Assembly (NCBI GenBank): GCA_964564845.1
Contig: CAZMCN010000029.1
Location: 1-18,442 of the forward strand
Direction of reading: 5' to 3'
DNA from: CAYXPG01 sp964564845
GTDB lineage: Bacteria; Planctomycetota; Phycisphaerae; Sedimentisphaerales; Anaerobacaceae
DNA length: 18,442 nt
The stretch's first letter is position 1, and each line of letters begins with the position of its first letter. Below, piece by piece: positions 6,862-13,012 of this stretch. A program made the position numbers and the translations under genes. The notes below the pieces were generated by a model, which saw only the letters and a list, made by a program, of their open reading frames with translations, had not been told where the DNA came from and searched no databases.

Positions 6862-8826
6862 ATGGCAAAAAAAACAGACTTTTCAAACAACAGTGGAGTA
6901 AAAACTCTGGGGCCAATTTCAGATCTCGAGAGGCACTTACCTTCGGATTGGTGGCAAAGTCTTTTTAATTCTCTTTACCTAAAGACCGATGGTGATGTAG
7001 TTGAAAACCAGGCAAATACATCTTATGAGGTAGAGATGCTTATTCGTACCGCCTGTCTTGAACCGAATGATAAGATTCTCGATCTTTGTTGCGGCCAGGG
7101 CCGTCATTGCATCGAGTTGGCCAGGAGAGGATTTCGAAATCTTACAGGCATTGATCGTTCGCGATACCTGATTCGTCTGGCCCGTAAACGTGCCAAGCAG
7201 GCTAATCTGAATATAGCTTTCCATGAAGGTGATGCACGCAAGTTCAGACTACCCGAAGGTTCCTGTCATTGTGTTGCATTGATGGGCAATTCGTTTGGTT
7301 ACTTCGACAGAGAAGATGATGATTTTGCCGTCTTGGAAGCTGTAAAAAGAGTCCTTGCTTCCAATGGGACATTGGTAATGGACCTGGTAGATGGCGACTG
7401 GATGCGGAATAACTTTGATACTCGCTCGTGGGAGTGGATAGACAAAGATCACTTTGTTTGCAGAGAACGGTCCCTTTCTGCCGATAGAGAAAAAATTATT
7501 TCCCGCGAAGTTATAGTGCATTCAGAACGAGGCGTAATAGCCGACCAGTTCTATGCGGAACGACTTTATTCATATGAGCGAATAGCAGAGTTTTTGAAAA
7601 GCGCTGATTTTGTCAGGGTTGAACTTCATGACAGACTTTCCGCCGAATCCGACCGGAATCAGGATTTAGGGATGATGGCCTATCGCATGTTTATTACAGC
7701 TAAAGCACCCGTAAAAATCGTGATGTCGATAAAACGCGGCCCGTTGTTTCCAGAAGTGACTGTTTTAATGGGCGACCCGGCACTTCCTGATCCGGTTAAG
7801 CGAAGCGGAAAATTCGACCCCGAAGATTTTGAGACAATTAGTCGTCTTAAGGAGGCACTTTCGGAATTATCTGATTACCAGTTTACTTATTTTGACAACC
7901 ATGCATCCCTAATTAGTCGGCTTCGCAGCGGCCTGCCCAGATTTGTGCTAAACCTTTGTGATGAAGGCTTCAACAATGACGCCTTCAAGGAGCTTCATAT
8001 ACCGTCCTTTCTGGAAATGCTTGGGATACCGTATTCAGGTGCAGGGCCGGCTTGCTTAGGGCTTTGCTACAATAAGTGCGTCGTTCGTGCTATAGCCGCA
8101 TCGTTTGACATACCGGTACCTATGGAGACTTATTTCAATCCGGACGACACCTCCGCAACCTTGCCATCGGTATTCCCAGCAATAGTCAAACCTAATTTTG
8201 GTGATTCGAGCGTCGGAATAACACAGGATGCAGTTGTTTACTCATCTGACGAACTTATAAAGTATCTTACTAAAATCCGAGAGACTTTACCCGGTTTACC
8301 TGTACTTATTGAGGAATTTTTATCCGGTCCGGAATATAGCATCAGTATCATTGGAAACCCCGGCTTATCTTATCGTATCCTTGCTCCCCTGGAGGTAGAT
8401 TATAGTTTGCTCGAACCCGGTTTGCCGCATATTCTTGGGTATGAGTCAAAGTGGATTCCCGACTCACCATACTGGACTCAGATTTCTTATCACGAAGCTA
8501 ATATAAATGATGGCATCCAAGCAAAGCTTTTTGACTACTCCAACCTTTTGTTTGAAAGATGTGGCTGTAGAGATTATGCACGCTTTGACTTTCGAACTGA
8601 TAGCGATGGAGAAATAAAGCTTCTCGAAGTTAATCCAAACCCGGGTTGGTGCTGGGACGGCAAACTTAATTATATGGCCGGCTTTGAAGGCCTTCGATAC
8701 GCAGATTTACTTGGAATGATAATCGAAGTTGCTCAGGAACGTATCGCTGCTGAAAATGGCTTTAATAACGACGCCTTAATCCCAAAAGAAAACACGATAT
8801 CCGACAAAATTCCGATTCAGAGTTAA
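6862..8826 (+). CDS. Methyltransferase/ATP-grasp ligase fusion
   Basis: A 654-residue two-domain protein. Residues about 55-285 are a class I SAM-dependent methyltransferase: motif I 'ILDLCCGQGRH' (72-82), 'GID' (96-98) for the acidic ribose contact, and 'ALMGNSFGYF' (139-148). Residues about 287-630 are an ATP-grasp ligase of the D-alanine-D-alanine ligase fold: 'FLEMLGIPYSGAGP' (384-397), ATP-binding K443 in 'VKPNFGDSSVGI', 'LIEEFLSGPEYS' (482-493), and the Mg ligands D576, E589 and N591 ('LLEVNPNPGW'). Catalytic residues look intact. It should ligate a carboxylate to an amine using ATP, with a methylation step on the same chain. The substrate is unknown and this is not a standard Ddl. AGGGGA sits 5 nt before the ATG. 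It is followed by a DksA-like gene and a second ATP-grasp fusion on the same strand. Sampled stretches look more AT-rich than neighbouring genes. Confidence 0.85.
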   Translation: MAKKTDFSNNSGVKTLGPISDLERHLPSDWWQSLFNSLYLKTDGDVVENQANTSYEVEMLIRTACLEPNDKILDLCCGQGRHCIELARRGFRNLTGIDRSRYLIRLARKRAKQANLNIAFHEGDARKFRLPEGSCHCVALMGNSFGYFDREDDDFAVLEAVKRVLASNGTLVMDLVDGDWMRNNFDTRSWEWIDKDHFVCRERSLSADREKIISREVIVHSERGVIADQFYAERLYSYERIAEFLKSADFVRVELHDRLSAESDRNQDLGMMAYRMFITAKAPVKIVMSIKRGPLFPEVTVLMGDPALPDPVKRSGKFDPEDFETISRLKEALSELSDYQFTYFDNHASLISRLRSGLPRFVLNLCDEGFNNDAFKELHIPSFLEMLGIPYSGAGPACLGLCYNKCVVRAIAASFDIPVPMETYFNPDDTSATLPSVFPAIVKPNFGDSSVGITQDAVVYSSDELIKYLTKIRETLPGLPVLIEEFLSGPEYSISIIGNPGLSYRILAPLEVDYSLLEPGLPHILGYESKWIPDSPYWTQISYHEANINDGIQAKLFDYSNLLFERCGCRDYARFDFRTDSDGEIKLLEVNPNPGWCWDGKLNYMAGFEGLRYADLLGMIIEVAQERIAAENGFNNDALIPKENTISDKIPIQS

Positions 8827-8827
8827 C

Positions 8828-8863
8828 TTGACAAGATTAAGCTTATTGATGCCGGTGTAAAAT
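8828..8863 (+). promoter_or_regulatory. Possible internal promoter elements ahead of the DksA-like gene
   Basis: A perfect TTGACA (8828-8833) directly follows the stop codon of the preceding gene, and TAAAAT lies at 8858-8863. The 24-nt spacing is too long for a standard sigma-70 promoter, so either one of the elements is chance or an unusual promoter is used. Confidence 0.2.
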
Positions 8864-8896
8864 CACAAAATTTGGGTGTTTGAGTGCAAAACAAAA

Positions 8897-9319
8897 ATGA
8901 AAAATAACAACAGGCTGACACAAAGAGAACTGCAAAAGTTCAAAGAATTGCTGTTGGTAAAGCGAAACGAGATACTCGGCGACGTTACAACTATGGAATT
9001 CGAAGCTTTGCGTAGAGACAGAAGTGAGCTGTCAAATATGCCTATTCACATGGCCGACCTCGGAACGGACAACTATGAAATCGAAAATATCCTGCATATG
9101 GTGGATGGCGAAAGAAAAATCCTTGCGGAAATCGACGATGCACTCCTTCGTATTGAAGATGGTACGTATGGAATTTGTGAAGGTGGTGGTGAGCAAATCC
9201 CAAAGGAGCGACTTCAGGCGATACCCTGGACCAGATACTGCGTTGGCTGTGCCGCGTTCTTAGAAAAAGGGCTTCTTGCAGAAAAAGATAATGACGCCCA
9301 GGATGAGTCCCTATTATGA
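8897..9319 (+). CDS. DksA/TraR-type protein with degenerate zinc finger
   Basis: Taken from the ATG at 8897 it is 140 residues; an in-frame GTG at 8876 would add seven. Residues about 8-88 are the helical coiled-coil region with 'HMADLGTDNYE' (51-61), and the C-terminal finger follows 'IEDGTYGIC'. Family members have a C4 finger (CxxC...CxxC). Here the cysteines are C94, C115 and C118, but the second position is G97 (GGT, one base from TGT). The rest is conserved ('IPKERLQAIPWTRYC'). DksA relatives bind the RNA polymerase secondary channel. A role in the cluster could be regulatory, or it could be a small zinc-type partner or carrier for the ligases, which is speculation. The tail is acidic and ends in LL. 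The Shine-Dalgarno is weak. Confidence 0.85.
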   Translation: MKNNNRLTQRELQKFKELLLVKRNEILGDVTTMEFEALRRDRSELSNMPIHMADLGTDNYEIENILHMVDGERKILAEIDDALLRIEDGTYGICEGGGEQIPKERLQAIPWTRYCVGCAAFLEKGLLAEKDNDAQDESLL

Positions 9320-9364
9320 CGACCCAAATTAATGGTACCTAAGATATAAGCATATTTTTCCGAA

Positions 9365-9384
9365 GAGGTGACATGAGTTTTTAA
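9365..9384 (+). other. Three-codon mini-ORF (MSF-stop) with strong ribosome site
   Basis: GAGGTG (9365-9370) is followed by ATG AGT TTT TAA (9373-9384), 18 nt before the ATG of the ATP-grasp/M20 gene. The real gene has only a weak GGAA. The mini-ORF could load ribosomes for reinitiation or could be chance. Confidence 0.25.
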
Positions 9385-9402
9385 GGAAACCCTGGAATAG
9401 TC

Positions 9403-11562
9403 ATGAAAATTGCTATTGTTTACAACCGTGATTTTCAGAATGTTATAAACCTGTTTGGGATTCCTAATAAGGAAAGAATAGGCCAGAATACTATTAAACG
9501 CATTGCCAATGCCCTCAAAGCCGGTGGACACCGGGTAAGGGCAATCGAAGGCGACAAGGACCTTATTAACAAACTCGAAGAGTTTATGCCGCGCGTTCTA
9601 AAAGGTGAGCATCCGGGCTTGGTTTTCAATCTTTCGTATGGAATTCAAGGGCAGGCCCGTTACACGCATGTGCCGAGTATTTTGGAGATGGTTGGTATAC
9701 CCTATATAGGTTCGGGGCCACTTGCTCACGGTATGGCTCTGGATAAAGTAGTAGCAAAAACGATATTTAAACAGCTTGGTCTGCCGACACCGGAATTCGC
9801 CGTGGTAGATTCATGGGAGAACATAACTTGTGATATAGCTTATCCTTTAATCGTCAAACCCAAAAACGAATCGGTATCTTTTGGCGTAAGAATCATCAAC
9901 GATGAAAAAAAGCTACGGCAAGCCATTCAGGTTATTGGCAAAGAATATCAGCAGCCCGCTCTTGTAGAGCGGTATATTAAGGGACGCGAGATTAATGTTG
10001 GCCTGATAGGCAATAACCCTTCAGAAGCGTTGACGCCGGTTGAACTGACTTTCGGCAGGAATGGGCCACCTATCTATACCTATGAAGATAAAACGCGTCA
10101 GTCTGCGCGAAAAATTGGCTACAAATGTCCTGCCTCAATCACCAAAAAACAGATTGTCGAAGCACAGGACCTTGCTCGAAGAGCCTTTGAGGCTCTGGGT
10201 TGTTATGACTTTGCCAGGGTTGATATGCGGCTGGACAACAAAGGAAACTTCTATATTCTTGAAGTTAACAGCTTACCAAGCTTAGGTGAGCACGGCTCAT
10301 ATCTGGTCGGTGCCGAGCATCTGGGATGGGATTTTACAAGTGTTGTTATTCGATTGGTCGAAGCTGCCAGTGCAAGGTACTTTGGTACTCCAAGACCGCA
10401 ACAGGTCAACTTGAAAAATGCGGACCCTGGTTCTTTGATACTTAATTTTTTAACTCAACGGCGAGACCAAATAGAGCGTCAAATAGCAGCCTGGACCAAC
10501 ATCAGTAGTCGCACTTATGACCCGGTGGGTATTCGGGAATCATTGAATAAACTGGGCGACAGTTTGCAGACTATTGGGCTCAAATCAGTAAAAGAATTTA
10601 CAGACAATCCCTTTGTAAAAACATGGGAAACAAAAGCAGGTTTTGCCAATGGAACACTACTGATAGGACATCTGGATGTTCCGTTAGGGCGTGAGGTCCC
10701 AAGACAAGGCTTCCACCGAGATCCTGAGTGGGTGTATGGTGAGGGGGTAGGCCTTTCCCGTGCACCGCTTGTAATGGTAGAATTTGTACTGAGAGGCCTT
10801 AAATATATTCGTCGTCTTAGAAATTTACCTCTCGGAATCCTTTACTACACTGATGAGGGGAACGACTGTGACTGTAGCGCCGAAATAATACGCGCGGCAG
10901 CTTCCAAAGCAAAACAGGTTTTAGTTTTGAGAGCAGGAAACCCAGGGAATAAAATCATTACCCAGCGTCGGGGACAGCGGAAATACGTTTTACGTGTGGA
11001 AGCCTCCCCAAGACGTATTGGAAAAGCTAATAAGAGTCCCGAAGTTCTCCATTGGGTCTGCGCCAAGATTGAGAAACTGGCGAAATTGTCCTCCAGAAAA
11101 GAGCGCGTTGCCGTGGCTGCATCCAATATAAAGACAACAAGTTTTCCTATGCTTTTGCCCCATCTAATAGTTGTCACTTTGCTGCTTAGCTACCCAGAGC
11201 GGCAGCTTGCTGATGCGGTAGAAAAGCAGATGCGGCAGATTCTGGGTAAAGGCGAAGCGAAATGGGAACTTGAAATACTTTCGGACCGACCTGCGATGAA
11301 ACTTAGTCGTGAGAATCGGAGGCTTGTGAAAGATATGAAAGAAGTTGCCGACAAATGGGACATTCCCCTCGACCAAGAATCTTCTGTATGGCCAACTGTT
11401 GGCGGCCTTGTGCCAGAATCTACCAGAGTTGTGTGTGGTCTCGGCCCGGTTTCAAAACAATTGTATACACCGCAGGAAGCTGTTCAGCGAATCAGTATCC
11501 TGCAACGCACATTGTTGTTGGCCGAGTTCTTAATACGCCAGTTGGAAGGGATAAAAAAATAA
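9403..11562 (+). CDS. ATP-grasp ligase fused to M20-peptidase-like domain
   Basis: A 719-residue fusion. Residues about 1-325 are a D-Ala-D-Ala-ligase-like ATP-grasp enzyme: 'SILEMVGIPYIGSGP' (92-106), ATP lysine K152 in 'IVKPKNESVSFGV', 'LVERYIKGREIN' (187-198), and the Mg ligands D274, E287 and N289 ('ILEVNSLPSL'). Residues about 345-715 align along their length with M20 zinc peptidases such as carboxypeptidase G2: HxD (H423, D425) in 'GHLDVPLG', 'YGEGVGLSRAP' (445-455), 'YTDEGNDC' (482-489) and a C-terminal 'GLGPVSKQLYTPQEAV' (679-694). By that alignment several metal ligands are replaced: bridging Asp by L451, second Glu of TDEE by G486, the lid His by P536, and the final His by Gln or Leu. 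The ligase half looks active, while the peptidase half may be inactive or altered. It resembles the LysX plus LysK pairing in lysine biosynthesis on a carrier protein, by analogy only. Confidence 0.85.
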   Translation: MKIAIVYNRDFQNVINLFGIPNKERIGQNTIKRIANALKAGGHRVRAIEGDKDLINKLEEFMPRVLKGEHPGLVFNLSYGIQGQARYTHVPSILEMVGIPYIGSGPLAHGMALDKVVAKTIFKQLGLPTPEFAVVDSWENITCDIAYPLIVKPKNESVSFGVRIINDEKKLRQAIQVIGKEYQQPALVERYIKGREINVGLIGNNPSEALTPVELTFGRNGPPIYTYEDKTRQSARKIGYKCPASITKKQIVEAQDLARRAFEALGCYDFARVDMRLDNKGNFYILEVNSLPSLGEHGSYLVGAEHLGWDFTSVVIRLVEAASARYFGTPRPQQVNLKNADPGSLILNFLTQRRDQIERQIAAWTNISSRTYDPVGIRESLNKLGDSLQTIGLKSVKEFTDNPFVKTWETKAGFANGTLLIGHLDVPLGREVPRQGFHRDPEWVYGEGVGLSRAPLVMVEFVLRGLKYIRRLRNLPLGILYYTDEGNDCDCSAEIIRAAASKAKQVLVLRAGNPGNKIITQRRGQRKYVLRVEASPRRIGKANKSPEVLHWVCAKIEKLAKLSSRKERVAVAASNIKTTSFPMLLPHLIVVTLLLSYPERQLADAVEKQMRQILGKGEAKWELEILSDRPAMKLSRENRRLVKDMKEVADKWDIPLDQESSVWPTVGGLVPESTRVVCGLGPVSKQLYTPQEAVQRISILQRTLLLAEFLIRQLEGIKK

Positions 11563-11647
11563 GATTAGTGGTTTTGAATGACCTGAGCGAGCTTATTGTT
11601 TAAGATAGAGAGAAAATCCGGAGCTTAACCAAAGACGAAGCTAATAA

Positions 11648-11675
11648 AAGCGGGTTTGTTGAGTTTAGCCCGCTT
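11648..11675 (+). terminator. Hairpin between the ATP-grasp/M20 gene and the small peptide gene
   Basis: AAGCGGG (11648-11654) pairs perfectly with CCCGCTT (11669-11675) around a 14-nt loop. The nearest T-run (TTTTTT) starts about 12 nt after the stem, so it is a poor classical terminator. It may partly end the operon, stabilise the 3' end, or structure the leader of the peptide gene. Confidence 0.4.
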
Positions 11676-11701
11676 ACTAACAACTACTTTTTTAATTACA
11701 C

Positions 11702-11708
11702 GGAGGTG
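11702..11708 (+). promoter_or_regulatory. Strong ribosome binding site of the lysine-rich peptide
   Basis: GGAGGTG ends 5 nt before the ATG at 11714 (7 nt counted from GGAGG). It is the best Shine-Dalgarno in the cluster, where neighbours have weak ones, and is the main reason to believe the 26-codon ORF is translated. Confidence 0.7.
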
Positions 11709-11713
11709 TAAAA

Positions 11714-11794
11714 ATGGCAAAGAGGAAAGCAAAGAAGAAAACGGCAGAGAAAGAGAAGGCAGTCGGGAAGAAAAAGGCAAAGAAGAAAAAATAA
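11714..11794 (+). CDS. 26-residue lysine-rich basic peptide
   Basis: ATG at 11714 to TAA at 11792-11794 encodes 26 residues, 14 of them Lys. It begins MAKRKAKKK, has a short middle TAEKEKAVG, and ends GKKKAKKKK, so two basic blocks flank an uncharged/acidic hinge. It has no membrane segment or Cys. A strong Shine-Dalgarno precedes it and a good terminator follows. No family is recognised. It could be a small histone-H1-like nucleic-acid binder, or a ribosomally made substrate or carrier for the ATP-grasp ligases upstream, with lysine side chains or the C-terminal carboxylate as acceptors. The second idea rests on position alone. Confidence 0.6.
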   Translation: MAKRKAKKKTAEKEKAVGKKKAKKKK

Positions 11795-11816
11795 CCTTTT
11801 GATGATTTTAACTCAC

Positions 11817-11854
11817 AATAAAGCCATCGTTGCTTACGCATTGGTGGCTTTATT
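11817..11854 (+). terminator. Intrinsic terminator ending the ATP-grasp cluster
   Basis: AATAAAGCCA (11817-11826) and TGGCTTTATT (11845-11854) form a perfect 10-bp stem with an 18-nt loop that can pair further, followed by a T-rich CTTT. It lies 22 bp after the stop of the lysine-rich peptide, so the peptide belongs to the same transcription unit or has its own short one. Confidence 0.7.
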
Positions 11855-11942
11855 CTTTAAAAACCATCCGAATATAATAACCATCAGACTTATCCCTCCC
11901 AAAAATTTCGTACTTGTTTATCGATAAGCACTTTTATAAGAA

Positions 11943-12001
11943 GGGCAAGGATGTATTTCAACTATATTTCTGGTGAGAACAAAGTCATACATCCAATGCC
12001 C
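11943..12001. other. Long structured inverted repeat, unassigned
   Basis: GGGCA (11943-11947) and GGATGTAT (11949-11956) pair with ATACATCC (11987-11994) and TGCCC (11997-12001). That gives 13 paired bases with one small internal loop and a 30-nt apical loop. There is no T-run. It sits in the 11795-12105 gap, which otherwise holds only the terminator and a small TTATCGATAA palindrome. It could be a small RNA, an mRNA leader of the biotin ligase gene, or a remnant element. Confidence 0.3.
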
Positions 12002-12105
12002 GCACGGCTGGAATGTAGTATGCGTGGTAATTGTCCGGCGTAGCTGGTGGGTTGTGAAATTTATTTTGTTGGTATATAGTATGGTGGATTATTTTGGGGT
12101 TTTCG

Positions 12106-12855
12106 ATGAAATTTGGATCTGTAATCTGGTTTGATAGTCTTGATTCGACGAATGTGCATCTGCGAAAGATGTTGAGTGAAGATGCATCTTTGCGTTCGGG
12201 GACGGTTATTGCCGCTCGGCAGCAGAGGGAGGGGCGTGGCAGGGGCGAGAGGAAGTGGGTCAGCAGTTCCGGTAAGGACCTTGCCTTTTCTTTTTTTTTA
12301 CGAGCTGCGGTTGAGCCGGCTTCTATTGCGTCACTTGCTTTGGTGGCCGGGCTGGGTGTTGCTGAGGCGCTGGAGAAATTGGGCGTTCGCAGCCGACTGA
12401 AATGGCCGAATGATGTTCTGGCGGGTGGACGGAAAATCTGCGGTATTTTGTCAGAGCATACAGGAGCCGATTCCAGCGGCTCTGCGGGCGCTATTGTGGG
12501 GGTTGGAGTTAATGTGAATATGAATGAGGCCGAATCTGCCAGAATAGATATGCCGGCCACATCGGTTTTTATTGAGACAGGCCGATGTGTAGAGGTTGAT
12601 TATGTTCTGGAGTTGATTTTAGAGCGGCTCGGCGGCTGGATTGAGCGCTGGGAAAGAGGCGGATTTGCTGCGGTTCGTGAAGACTGGCTGGCGGCGAGTG
12701 ATGATGTCGGGCGGGCGATTAAGGTTATGGAGGTCGGCGGAGGCAGCCGAAGCGGGACATTTGCCGGAGTGGGCGAGATGGGCGAACTGCTGCTGAAAGA
12801 TTCCGGCGGCAGAGAACATAAAATCTGGGCGGGTGATGTCTTGCTGACGCAGTAG
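12106..12855 (+). CDS. birA: Biotin--[biotin carboxyl-carrier protein] ligase, no DNA-binding domain
   Basis: A 249-residue biotin protein ligase that makes biotinyl-AMP and transfers biotin to a lysine of carrier domains. Visible motifs: 'LDSTN' (12-16); the biotin-adenylate loop GRGRGERKW (43-51; the commoner form is GRGRRGRxW); KWPNDV (99-104); and catalytic K110 in 'RKICGIL'. A C-terminal SH3-like domain (about 205-249) ends 'WAGDVLLTQ'. There is no N-terminal helix-turn-helix, so it is the enzyme-only type and should not repress biotin genes directly. Start at ATG 12106, preceded by GGGG at 12096-12099; an in-frame TTG at 12094 is less likely. The biotinyl domain encoded at 3909-5738 is an obvious substrate. 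Confidence 0.93.
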   Translation: MKFGSVIWFDSLDSTNVHLRKMLSEDASLRSGTVIAARQQREGRGRGERKWVSSSGKDLAFSFFLRAAVEPASIASLALVAGLGVAEALEKLGVRSRLKWPNDVLAGGRKICGILSEHTGADSSGSAGAIVGVGVNVNMNEAESARIDMPATSVFIETGRCVEVDYVLELILERLGGWIERWERGGFAAVREDWLAASDDVGRAIKVMEVGGGSRSGTFAGVGEMGELLLKDSGGREHKIWAGDVLLTQ

Positions 12856-12907
12856 TGTTGTATTATGCAGCAGGGGCGGAAGATGTTTAATTTTTTAAAA
12901 ATTTATA

Positions 12908-12936
12908 TTGCACTTTTGGTGGTACAAGGACAAAAT
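12908..12936 (+). promoter_or_regulatory. Candidate glnA promoter
   Basis: TTGCAC (12908-12913), 17 nt, CAAAAT (12931-12936), followed by a leader of about 70 nt. No sigma-54 GG/GC pair was found in the 157-bp gap. Confidence 0.35.
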
Positions 12937-13012
12937 AGCCGAGACTGTATTTTTCAGGCGTTAATTTGGCCGCAAAGAGCAAAAACAAAATTAACTTTAC
13001 GAGGAAACTGAA

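Noticed and set aside
9403..10380. Calling the ATP-grasp domains true D-alanine--D-alanine ligases
   Set aside because: The ATP-grasp motifs fit, but the N-terminal D-Ala-binding Glu motif of Ddl is not seen and the fusions and context differ from cell-wall genes.
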